Below, in pieces: positions 33,719 through 46,000 of a stretch of 64,000 nt of DNA (the stretch's first letter is position 1; every line of letters starts with the position of its first letter). A model generated the notes under the pieces. The model was not told where the DNA came from. It saw only the letters and a list, made by a program, of their open reading frames with translations, and ran no database searches. The stretch comes from Alitta virens (lineage: Eukaryota > Annelida > Polychaeta > Phyllodocida > Nereididae), in the NCBI GenBank assembly GCA_932294295.1, contig OW028581.1:10995526-11059525 (forward strand). The letters are read 5' to 3'. The position numbers were made by a program, and so were the translations under genes.

Positions 33719-34079
33719 TTATTTTTCACATTGTGTTTCTGCCCAGCTCACACAAGCTGAAAAGAGTTCTAGTTCAGACCAATTGATTCCCTCTGTTCCG
33801 CAGAGGACTGATAGGGTTTCCTGAGCGACTTCGAAGAATTTGTCTTGCTTCAAGATGCTGTGGATGTGCTTCGCGAAGTATTCTTGACAGTGTTTCAGGT
33901 TTTGTTTTGCTCCAAACTGCAAAGCTTGGCTTTCAAAGAAGCCTACATAAATTTGTGTCTGTCATCTTTTCTTGTGAGCAGTAATGTTCCAGATCTCCTA
34001 ACTGCAGTTCTCTTGCAGCATGCATCAGTTCAAAAACATTTGAGTTGTTCACTTCGCAGTCATCCGTGTACAGAAAACA
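33719..34079 (-). pseudogene. BTB-BACK domain gene fragment, frameshifted
   Basis: Reverse-strand frame 1 gives the end of a BTB domain (FLYTDDCEV, then NVFELMHAARELQLGDLEHY and a Cys). After a 1-base shift near 33950 the frame continues into a BACK domain: LKHCQEYFAKHI, FFEVAQETLSVLC, WSELELFSACVSWAETQCEK, then TAA. BTB-BACK proteins often act as CUL3 substrate adaptors. No start, no flanking splice sites of clear quality and one frame break suggest a pseudogene or retrocopy fragment; a genuine exon pair with a sequencing error is possible. Confidence 0.65.
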
Positions 34080-34499
34080 AATAGTGTAGTTATGTTGTGA
34101 ATATACAAAAACAAATTGTACAGGCCTATATGTTCATATATGTACATGTGTACAGCTAAGGCTAGCAAACCGGTTAACCCTCTCTATTATTACGACTTTA
34201 CTGAACGGGTTAACATTGGACATCGAATTATCTTTTGGTTGCCATTCACATGCAAATTCAGATTAAGCATGGTCAAGTATAGATAAATCAATATAAAAAA
34301 AAAAACAAGATTTCACTAAATTGCCATTTGCTTTGACGGCTTATAAATACCAATAAGTAATGTGAAATGTACGTCAATAATGTCATGAAGGTATCCGATG
34401 TAACATCTACATTTACATCAATGCGTTCGTTGTTATTCACAATGAGTTTCTTCAAAACGCTGTCACATGACCCAAGGACGACTCGGTGGCACCTAACTT

Positions 34500-34880
34500 C
34501 TTCTGTTGCACGATGAGCACAACATCAAAGATCACATGTTAGACCGTAAGACACTGCAACATCTCACGATCTACACTAGCGGATCCAGCCCTGACTCTAT
34601 GGGAGCCCTCGAAGGTCCTGGGCCTCCACGCGGCGAGGGTGGAAACACTTGGGTGAAGTCCTCTATCCCCAGTGGCTAAAACAGGACAGCGCGCATTGCA
34701 CAAGCTGCTCCAGCTATCCAACGCAGACAATTATTGATTTTTTACATGCTTCTGGTTTCTACTACCAACTATAGATAATCAATCTTACCCTAGAGAGTCT
34801 CTACATAGCCCACTCAGGTTCTGATGAGGCGTTGAACAATAACACTAACTAACTAACTAACTGACTCTATGGGGAAGGGG
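34500..34880 (+). mobile_element. Probable retroelement 3' end with (TAAC)n tail
   Basis: CG-richer segment ending in CACTAACTAACTAACTAACT, a short-period tail typical of some LINE or SINE 3' ends. No diagnostic protein motif; family unknown. Confidence 0.35.
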
Positions 34881-35714
34881 GGGGGGCACTGGATTGATGT
34901 CAACCCATGACACACTGTGACATCATTTAATGATCATTATTACATTTACACATTGACTGTGATGTCATGAGATGTATGAGCAGTTAGGTTGATGTCACCA
35001 AGATGTTGCAGGCTACCCACACCACAAGTTAAAATGGGACATCTATGATGCAGTTATCTCCTAGTTACCTGGATTAGCTTGGATTTGGTCAAATGGACTT
35101 CAAGGGGACAGCTAATCATTTGAAAATCTGGCCATTTAAAGAACTTCTTGCAGTCCTGGGACTGGTTAACCATTTCAACCATTTCCAAACTGTTTTTTTG
35201 TATAATGACTTGTAAACAACTATGAAAATGATCGAAGACAAATCAAAAGAAATTTATTTAACGGCTGGTCAGCCAATCAGATGTGGTGATTCATCAAAAG
35301 ATGCACCTGCTGAACAGCGCAAAGGCATTGCAACCGCCTTCTTTTGACTGCTCAGTTTTCTTAGTGCCTTATTACCAGAAAGTGAGACTTAGGATCAAGC
35401 CAGTTAAACGCTTTGAACCAACTGTCTTGACCTAGTGCAAAGCTACATCAGACATTTTCACATGGAAGCCATTATTAGGACAATATGACATTGTCCTCGT
35501 TTTGATTATGTGATATATTATGACATCATTAATTACTAGACCATTGTCCTTGCACTCTGAGCACTTGTTGACCTCACAATGGCCATTGTCTATTGATGAT
35601 GATGTCATAATACTTAAAGCTGAGTGCAAAGTGAGGTCAATGAGGCAAAATGCCAAAATGGCTGCTCTGTGAAATGGCGTATGGATTTCTACTGCATATA
35701 TATATTCTACAAAC
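34881..35714. other. Spacer with TGATGTCA/TGACATCA words
   Basis: No gene. Several TGATGTCA/TGACATCA words in both orientations, with partial inverted repeats around 35530-35640. Confidence 0.35.
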
Positions 35715-35830
35715 ATGGGTTGGGCGGTCCAGTGGTTGCGGTGTCCAGTAGGAACACCTCCACAAGTTCCACTTGAATCCCAGGTTAAATTTCATGACCG
35801 GGTACCCTTCTCAAGCTACATCTAAGTGAG
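35715..35830 (+). mobile_element. tRNA-derived SINE head
   Basis: GGGCGGTCCAGTGGTTGCGG (A-box-like) and CTTGAATCCCAGG (B-box-like) in tRNA-like spacing, then the GTACCCTTC motif also found in the other SINE copies of this window. Confidence 0.5.
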
Positions 35831-36630
35831 AGTGCAATCAATAACTCAGCTTTACATTTATACCCACGGTAATTAGCATACTCTTCAGCTCCCCAGGAAT
35901 AATCATTTATAACTGAACTGTTACAAATCTAAGCGTGACAATGAGATTACTACTCATAGTGATACACGACTGCAATATCATCAGGTTGGGTGTGCAAATA
36001 ATTGGAGCAATAGTTATATGCCAAATAAGACACAAGAGCTGGCTAATGAGTTAACTGGCCGATGCCTGAACCACATGGAACACAGGAATGATAGCAGCAT
36101 GATAGTAGCATAACCATCGCGCCACATGGCCACCATTGCCATGTAGAACTCAAATTACTCAATGAAACCTCATTTTGCATATTGCTTAACTTAAACAATG
36201 CCAATCTTTGGTAAAATGTTAACCAAACATCGGTGAAGCATCATTGTGCCAACGTTGGGTCTAGGCAGTGCCAACGTTGGCATGGGCTGCTTGCATATTG
36301 CCGACCCCTTGCCAATGTGATGTTGGGCCAACTTTGGCCCAATGAATGTTGGCCCAATGTTTGCGTGTTATCTGGGTTGTGGTTGCTTGAGGTTCGTTTG
36401 TTTTTTTCATATTAGCCTGCAGAGTGACTTTGTTCCATAACTTATCATGTTGATGCACCAATGAACAAGAAGAGGGCACTTGGGAGAGCACAGAGCTTCG
36501 CCAAGGCCACCTGGCAACACTGCCGACTCAATGTATGCACTGTCAGCTAGCCCACTTTTGGCCATGTAAAAAGAATTTGTAGAGCTGCTCTAGGACCAAT
36601 GAAAATTTAATTCCATAGGAATAAATACAA
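35831..36630. other. Spacer with a palindromic CCAACGTTGG repeat
   Basis: Bases 36235-36375 are rich in TGCCAACGTTGG and TTGGGCCAACTTTGGCCCAA words ending in TTATCTGGG, related to the short piece near 15968-16020. It looks like a MITE. No gene seen. Confidence 0.45.
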
Positions 36631-37233
36631 CCCAGTAAGAATTTGAGCTCACAGTGAGCGAGGTCATACTGAGAGATCACTGTGAGCTAAAAGTGTAACC
36701 ACACAGTGGTCTCACAGTGAACTTGCAGAGTTAGCAAACTGTGAGCTGATCATGTATGATTCTACGTTTCTGCAACATTCCCATCCTATGGTAGCTATGC
36801 GCAATTAAACTGGGTAACTTTGTTACAACTAATGATGAACTGCAACAAAAAAAATCTCCCAACACAGCCTTCATTCATGATTGCCCCATGCTGGGTTTGA
36901 ACCTACAATATACCTACCTATCTAACCTAAACCTAACAGTCCTACACCCTAACCAGTTTATAGTTTCTGTCATTACCTGGCCTGTAATCAATGGTGGAGA
37001 TAGATATCCTCTATTTATCGTTTTTCTATGAGTGTATAGCACACCACCTAGCATGAGATCACGAGGTGAGTTCACAGTGAGCTAACTGTGATGTCATCCT
37101 GTGATGTCATCCTGTGATGTCATCCTGTGATGTCATCCTGTGATGTCATCCTGTGATGTCATCCTGTGATGTCATCCTGTGAAGTTTAAGTGAGGTCACT
37201 GTGAGTGGAACGTTAGCTCACGTCTTCACTGGG
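36631..37233. mobile_element. MITE-like element with CCCAGT ends
   Basis: The left end (CCCAGTAAGAATTTGAGCTC) and the reverse complement of the right end (CCCAGTGAAGACGTGAGCTA) match imperfectly over about 20 bp. Interior is full of CACAGTGAGC/GCTCACTGTG words in both orientations. Contains the tandem array at 37087-37177. No coding capacity. Confidence 0.5.
37087..37177. repeat. 13-bp tandem array (TGTGATGTCATCC) x 7
   Basis: Seven perfect head-to-tail units. Each contains TGATGTCA, one base from the ATF/CREB site TGACGTCA. Confidence 0.95.
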
Positions 37234-37708
37234 AAAGTACCCAGCATCACAGCCGTACAAAATGACCATACTATCATCTTGGCCACCCCCCAGTCCGTTT
37301 TGGATAGGATGCCAGACAGGTTTGCCATAAGTCCAATGTTCCATGCATATTCAATGGCAAGGCCAACCGTGAACTGATACAGCATGTTACATGGCTACCG
37401 TCATGATGTGAAAGTAGGTGCCATATGCGCTGTGGAAAAATTTCCAGTCACACGTTATACTTCCGGTTAATGCAGTATTGATGGCATAATTCAGAAATCA
37501 TAATTGTTTACAGATCTTCAACACTTGTTTATATTCCTTTTTTTTTATACAGGATCGCATATACAATTTTTACAAATGTATTATAAAATTTATTACATCA
37601 TCAAACCAGACTATATAAATAAATTGCTATTACACATAGGCCCGCTTAACATGGCAATAAAATCCTATTAATATATTTACATAATATAATATCATAATGA
37701 TCTCAATG

Positions 37709-40064
37709 TCAATTTCTTCCCGCTCGTTCTGACTGGCTATCATTCAATAAATATGCCGGTCGATATGTTATGATCCCTCGGTCGTCCACTTTTTTCAAAT
37801 CTGGATTTGGATGAGTGTTCTCCATGCTGCCTAGTGATGTGTACCTGAAGGGCAGAAATATATAAATTCAATTTCTCTAAACTTAACAATATGGTGTGAT
37901 TGTACCGGCATTAAGTTCATGCTTTTCACAACATAAATTTCACGTACCCTCTGTCATATAAACTGCAGTACTGTAAACACAATGTCCTGAGAAATTCCCA
38001 TACGTCAGTGAAACTCCAGTCTAAAATGGGGTTCACTCTCATGTACTGCGGCCAGTCTTTATCCGTGACAGAAAAGCTATCAAGGTGATCTGTGATGACA
38101 AAAGTTTATAATAAAGTAACAACTGACAATTGGGACCAATTAAATATACCACTTATTGCAATTTCATACGAAAAAAAAAACCACTTTTACAGTTACACTC
38201 GTAATCGGCGAAATTCACCATCCTTGAAACGAAAATATACAATTAGTTTGCAACCTGAATGTTTTCTGTGTAACTAAGTGTTTACATTTAACAATGTGTT
38301 AATACCAAGACAAATGACAAATAGCAAATTTAGATGCACTTTTTTTAAAGTGGCGAATTTTTATGATTGGCGAATTTTGCCGATTTCGAGTGTACCGTAA
38401 CTGTTACCCAGAGAGTACTAATAAAATTCAGGAACTTTGATCATACGTACTGGAATAAGGGTCGGAACGTCGAGTGCCCATGATCACAGCCTTTATCTCT
38501 GGATTTGTGATTTTCATTTCAGCTAAAGACTCTTTTATCCGTCCATTAAAATTAAGTAGTTCAAGATTATACCTGAAAATAACACCCACACATGCTGTAA
38601 ATAACTACTGTTGGAAACTCTATTTAGCATTGATCAATATAAAATTACCGTCAGTGTAGTATCCATACCTTTAAATTCAGACTAAGAACATTATTACTGT
38701 CACCGGATGTCATCTGATTACATGATTGTGGCATGTCATGTTACATATTGATTACAAAAATGACTTTCATAATACTAATAATACTAATTATTATATGGTA
38801 TTTATGAAGGACGTTTTCTTGAACTTCTACTTCAACAATATTGTATTTTATTGAATAGACACAATCAAGTGTTGTAATTTTGTCAATCATTTGGATACTG
38901 CAATGACGTGAATTTTCTCCTTAATCCTCCCTTTCCTTTTACCTCTTTTTTTTTCTTCTTCGTTCCCTAATTTTAAATCATTTTGTTAAATAAAGACTAT
39001 GTTTAACCTAACCTTCTTTTTTTTTGTGTTGTAATTGTATACCTTGATAGAACATGTGCTTTTCAGCATTTATCTATCCGAAATAAAGCTATTATTATAA
39101 TATCTAAATTCTAAATAATAACTAAGACTGCTTCGTAAATCACCAGACATTGACCTTTTTGCTCCGTTGGCTGACAGGTTGGAATTAACAATGAGACAAA
39201 TATCGGTAAAATATTTGTAATTTTTTGTTGCACTGATTTAACTTTAAAATTCATCAAACTGCCTAAACAATTTCATTGATGCGACGGTCGTACAAAACTC
39301 CCTCACCTTTCTACGCAACTTTTAATAAACAATTCAACTTCCGGAAAAGGTTGTCCCCTACGTATATATAATGCTTTTATTTTCCTCTTTTCATCTGGAT
39401 ATTTCCTGAAATTACAAAAGAAATATTAATATGACACTTAAAAAATATATATATAAATAAATTATTTCTAATGGATGCCACTATTAAAAGCAGCAGCTTT
39501 GCTGACGAACATTGTATGCTACAATTAACGGGAGAAATATTCTCACCTCTTTACGATTGCATAAAACAAGTGCAGAAGAGCCGTACAATCTTTGCCCCCA
39601 TTGAAACCAATGCAGATTTCATCCAAACTGCAAGGAAAGTTTAATTTGATAATCTTTATTCACAATTTTATAAATAAAAAATTACCACAAAAGAGCACTA
39701 GGCCGATCTAAACAAATGTCAGTCAAAAACAGCAATACTTTCATTACATCAGAAGGTGATCTAGTCTATTAAAGACATTAAGAATTTTATATATGCCATC
39801 AAATTAATGACAACTGTTGAATACAAATAAAAGGTTCCTCAACGCTTTTCATGTTTCATTCATAACTAAATACAGATTGTCATCACAAGCGATTCAAACA
39901 GATTTTTGATAATTCCTACCTGTATCTGTCTAAGCTTAGTTCCATTGCTTGCGCTGCGTGTTTGACATTCTTAACAAGGACGGAGTCTTCGTTTGACTCG
40001 ATTAACGACGATATTTGCTCCATGGCATTTCCTATTGGGTCTTTTTCATAGTCCACAATGGTGT
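37709..40064 (-). CDS. FLAD1: FLAD1 FAD-synthase domain exons
   Basis: Exons 7-12. The ATP-pyrophosphatase-like loop [15 protein letters not shown] is intact, followed by [18 protein letters not shown], the [10 protein letters not shown] motif and [20 protein letters not shown], then [18 protein letters not shown]. The C-terminus ends SERAGRN. All residues normally conserved around the nucleotide site appear present, so the enzyme should be active. Confidence 0.93.
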
Positions 40065-43000
40065 CTGAAAGAAAATTAAACCGATAAGTATGAGGCCTCA
40101 ATAAAAACTTGCTCAGTATCATTCAAGGAAGACAAATCCAAACAATTAGGATAATTCCACGCTTTTTGCAAAGCAATCTAGATCGGCGACCATTGAACTA
40201 ATTTGTTCGGTCAGCACTACTTTGCACGAACCGTAGCGATATTGTAAAAGTAGAACAGTTCAGTTTCCAGGGACCCTGAAGATTCCAGGGTCCCGAGCAG
40301 AGACAGAGGTATATTTGTATTCACCCAGTGTTACCAAATGGCAAGCTTCATCATTCAGACAGAACGGGATACTCTCACCTGCAGGAGCCCCAGGACTTTT
40401 AAACTAGGCCAGAGACAATGTGTTCCAATTGCACTAAATAGCACAATAACTTATTTGACTATTAACTAAAAAAATAGATCAAATAGTAATTTACATATAC
40501 AGCTGTATACATTTGTTTTCTATGCTACTGTTCATTCTAATGTACCAAATTTCTGTGGAAAAATAAATAGTTTCAGAGTTCGGAGTACTGTATAATTGCA
40601 CTCGAATAGTAGTAACAGAACTCCAGAATGACATTGTTATGCTAGTAGAGGAGATGGCCGTTATTCTGCATCAGTTATTTTTGCTTTGCTGCCAACATCA
40701 GAAACCATATCACAAGTAATCAATTTAAGTACAACTACTGATGCTGCCATTTTGTTGGGGCCTTTTAGGCCTGATTGGCCAGGAAAAACATTCTGTTCAT
40801 GTTATTACATGAGCTATTGCTGAGTAATTTCCTAGTAATTATTATTATTATCTTTTCTTGGAGCAAAGAAATAAAGAAGTCTGAGTCTAGTATGCAAGGG
40901 GTCATTGCTCTTTAGCTCAACTGGTAGAGGCGTTGTAAAGTTGCCATACTAGAATTGTACGATCTACAAGTCATGGAAACGAGAAAACTTTCGAATTGGA
41001 TTAAATAACTTTGTAAACCATAGTGCAATTAAACTGTGGATTATACCAGTCAGTATCTACTCAACAAATATCAAGATTTATTTTATGATCACATTTTTGG
41101 ATCATTCATCGATGTCGCAGCCCAGAACTTTCATTTTCACTTATATAAAATAATTCATTGGGCGCACTCTCGTAAAATAATGAAATTAACTTCAACTATA
41201 TGTTATTTGAATAACTACTTGTTATAAGAGTTCATGATCATAGAATCTACAAATATTTGCTAATCATAAATAAACGTATCAAGGTTAAGATTGTTGCTTA
41301 TTTATTCACATAAATACGGAGCCATTTTATGCACTTTGTAGCTATTCTAATAAGGGACACACAGCTCAAGGAATCATGCAGGGCTGTTTCGCAACAAAGA
41401 AAATGATTTAAAAACAAATATTTGATCCGACAACCAGTAAGCCCAGGTTCAATCCCAGGCCCCGGCACCCTTCATGAGCAACATCCCAGCTGGATGTCGT
41501 TCGGATGAGATGTTAAATTGGCGGTCCCTTGTACTCAGTGTCTATGCTGAGGCAAGTAAAAGATCCCAACCATGGGGTAAATGTGTAACATGGGAGGACT
41601 CCTCCTCTATCTCACCTCATCAATCAACCCTCGATTGTGGCAAGAACTTGCTTTAGAGGGCTGCACTTTTTATATCTATCTATCTATCTAAGAGACAATC
41701 TACCGGAACATTCACATAATAAAAACACAAATACGAGAAGTACAATTCTTAGTAATTTCTTACATCCATAGACATGATCTAGTTAACAATTGTTTTATCC
41801 ATGTCAATGAACAAATGGATGAATTAAAAGAATGAATAAATGAATGAAATAGGTCAGGTAGTTTACTGAATCTAATGCAATTGGCGAATTCAAAGTACAT
41901 GTATCAAGGCTGTGAGAAAATATATGAGAACTTTATTATTCATGACTACAAGTTTTAACTTTAATCACTTTATAGGAATTATATAGCACAATTAATAAGT
42001 TAATTAAAATATCTCGACAAGACATTAGTCTTATTTAGAATAGAGGTATATAACTAAACAAAAAGAGTATGGCCAATCAGCATATATGTTTACAGTTATG
42101 ATATAATAGTTATTGATAAATCACTAATTCAATCATTTACTAGTATTTCAACCAGCTTAATATAACTAACCATAAAAACAGAGCCAGCCTGTCCTTGATT
42201 ATTATTAGCAATTAAATGTCTTAAATCCAAACCGTGAGGTCGAAGGTAGTTAAAGGAATATCCATATAGTTAATATATATAATATTTATTCAAACTCTTT
42301 CCTATAAGCTCATATACATGTACATAAAAGGTTTAGAATAAAAAAAACATGTAAAATTATATCACAGATGGGCTAAAAACAAAAGATCAATTGAATTTTA
42401 AAATACACATTTGAAGCAGATAAAATCAAGTATCTCTGATTGACTAAAACCACTTTTTTGGGAGTCAAATTTTGGACTAGATAATCTCTCAACTCATCTA
42501 AAATTGCAAGAATCATCTCGTGCGACATTTCTCTGAAATAAGCACCTTTCAGTCTACTAATTCCTTCATTCTGCACACAGAGGGCTCAGGTAAGTATGAA
42601 CGATAAAGAATTCAAAATGTCTACATTTTACTTAATTCATCTGGAGATTTTATTCTTTTATAACATATATTTATAATGTTAAACAAATTATATCAGTAGT
42701 CAATTCAAAAATCACCAAACCTGAGGCTGCAGTGACTTCTTCAGTGTATGCTGGCATACTGTATACTTGTATATCCTCAATTAGAAATATCTAATGTCCT
42801 GTTCTTTATAAATCACAGCCTGTATAATACGTCCTTCTGAATGCGTTTGGTAAGTGCAACTAAATCTTTTGTGCAAGTGAGACTCAAACTCAACAATATA
42901 TGGGTCAATGCGGTAGTATATCTATTCTTAAGCTCTCGAAAGCACTCAAAATCAGATGTAGATTATGATCAAGCTTCTATGATGTCACATGTCACGCGTA

Positions 43001-46000
43001 AATAATTCAAGGTCGATGTCTCACAGGTGAATGACAATGAACTTTCAACTCGGACAGCCATTTCGGGACAAAAAGCACAGTAGGGCATAATATAGAACAT
43101 TTTCAAACGACAATGCTATATTTGGCGGGCATGTCTGGTTCACAATCAATAAACATAAAACATACACATGAGATCAATGTGGCACATTATGCATGTAACA
43201 AATAACACAATATTAAGAAAAATGCAATACTGATCACATTATTGATTACTAAACATTAAAGCCGATATATATGGAGTTGTATACATATGTGAATATATTA
43301 TGTATTTATGTTATTTATGTATTTGCAGACCCCAATATGACTTTTTAAATTAAAAAAAAAAAATAATAATAATAATTCAGCTAAACTATTGTTTGTCATC
43401 ATGATCAAACTTAAAATAAAAAAGATATAAAATGTACACTAAAAAATTATTTTTCATTATGTTATCAGTGATATGGGGTATCAAAAATTATGAAAATGTA
43501 GCGTCATGATGATGCAATATATATGTACAATGTGACAATATACTGTCACGCAAATTTTAAATCGCAACATATGACAACAATATAGGAGCCCACACAGAAA
43601 ACTTATTAATAGACTTACAATTGCAATTTATGTTAACTTTCTTGCTTTGGATTTTCTAGCAATTGAAGTATATATTTGAATTCACATTCACATTTTTTTT
43701 ATCAGGCAAGAAAGTTGAAACTAATAAATGTATAATAGAAATAATGAATAAATCAAGTATCAGTGGGCTGATGTTTAATTAAAGAGTAACATACATTACT
43801 AACTTTAGCCCAACAATGACAATAAAAACTACACTCATTTATTATAAATAAATGGCATTCATTTTATAAAAACATGTCTTGGACTACTTGTTGCATAAAA
43901 TCCTGCTGGAAAAATAAAGCACATGTACTCAGAAAGTATTCATGAATATGAGTACGAGTACTTCGGCAAATGTACTCGAGTACAGGTACTGTACTTATGA
44001 TATGGCAGGAGTACTGAGTACATGCGAGTACTTGAAATTGCATACTCGAGTACACATGTAACAATAGAGTACAGTCAAACCTTCCATGATGGCCACCAGT
44101 ATCGAATGGTCAATGGCTACTTCCACGACTCAAGACAGTTTATTTGTGACAATACTGAGGTGAAATAAAGTTCTTCTCAGTTATTTTACATTGTTTGCAT
44201 TATACCCTCTATCAAACGGCCATCCTGTCTTAAACAGCCATATGTATCACTTCCACCGAGTGGCCACTTGACCAGGTTTGACCGTGTTAGATAAGATTAT
44301 CGCTGATAAGATAACGAGGTGCCGTAAAGATAAAAGAATATTCCTGTCACAAAACGCAAATTATGCACTAAGTCTACTGGAAAATGTATATAATCTTATG
44401 ATACAACCTAAAATTTAAAGTTAAGCCTAGTTTGTTTGTTTTATCATATTGCGCCATTGTGTTATTAAAGCATGAATGATTTGTTTACATTCTTTGATAT
44501 TATAGATATCCTAGATATTATATATATGTATACATCATCGTATGATTATGAGTTACATTTGCGTACATATCAAGAGGAAATTTCAGTGACCTAGCTGTAA
44601 TTTGTACACAACAGAGGCATTGTTGAAAATACCAGAGTGCATTAACTTGTATAATAATTTTCTATTTTTAGAAGATATGTGACGTGGCAAAAAAATTGTC
44701 AATTTCAAAGTTTAATATGTATGATATGTATCAAACAAGGTGCCTGCAACAGGAATTCCCTAATTTGACAGACTTTTTCCATGGAGTTAATATCATGGGT
44801 GGGATCTTTTACTTGCCCCAGCACAGACACCGAGTACAAGGCACCACCAATTCAACATCTCATGCCATCGACAGTTGAGATATAGTTCATGAATAGTGCC
44901 CAGGCTGGGGATGGAACCCCACACCTCAAGAGGCCTCCTCTTGAGGTGTACTAACAGGAAGACGCCTTATGCACTAGGCCACCCAGATAATGACGAATGA
45001 TAAACTGAATAAAATAACTTACTGTCAGGCAAAGAAACTGTTAGAAATTTCAAAGCTTCGTGCAGACTCTTAGTGCTCTCCGATTCCATTGTCAGCCGAA
45101 CTTTATAGTAGCTGGAATATAGAAAATGTACCAAATTAAGTCTTTACAAGCACATCACAATCTGCAGGAGCAAACAAAATAAACTTCTTCTCAAACCTTT
45201 AGAAAAGACTGCGTCCAACAATTTATGAAGTCAACTGTTACGAATGAGATAACATCCTAAATTGTAACAAATGTTGGAACACTGGGAAATGTTAAGCATA
45301 ATAGTGATGAAGCACAAAAACACTTAAAATCAATAAGTACATATGAATTATATTTTGTTTTAACCAAGTAGTATATAGTATAGTATAGTATCTAGTATAG
45401 TATAGCATCTAGTATAGTATCTAGTATAGTATAGTATCTAGTCTTATCTAGTCTGAAGCTTGAAAAGATGTATAATACATTACACATTTATAAGTGATTT
45501 AGTTTTGCCATGAACCAGTTCACCTTGCAGTTAGCTTCGTGTAAAAATAAGACCAACATTTGTCTGGGTATTTAAATTACATGTCACAATTTAAAACAGC
45601 ATAGGCATACTGACCTATTATAGAAGTCAGGGTAAGACCCCAAGGTGACCTTGTCCTTGAACTTCTCATTGACCTTGCCTATGACCTCTGCCAAGGTCAT
45701 TTCATCTTTGTTCAGGAAGACCTCGTTCACATGGAATTGTGTCTCTGGATTTCGGAAAATATCCTGTAATTCATAATTTGCGAGCTGAAGATTTTTGCTT
45801 GATTCAAAGAAAGACCCGTGTAAACATCTATGTGCGTATCTCGATGCTCAGTGCCTGATTGGCTCAATGCTACTGGTCTGAAGCTTAGCTTATGTAACCA
45901 GCTGCCAGAAGAGGATGTAATAATGAGATAAGGCTGCTTTTGTGTGAATTATACCACAAAGTGGGCTCATCAGCCCTCACTTTAATATCAATTAACCCTA

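Noticed and set aside
34539..34730. 63-codon reverse-strand frame
   Set aside because: Lies within the CG-richer retroelement tail; no motif and no splice context.
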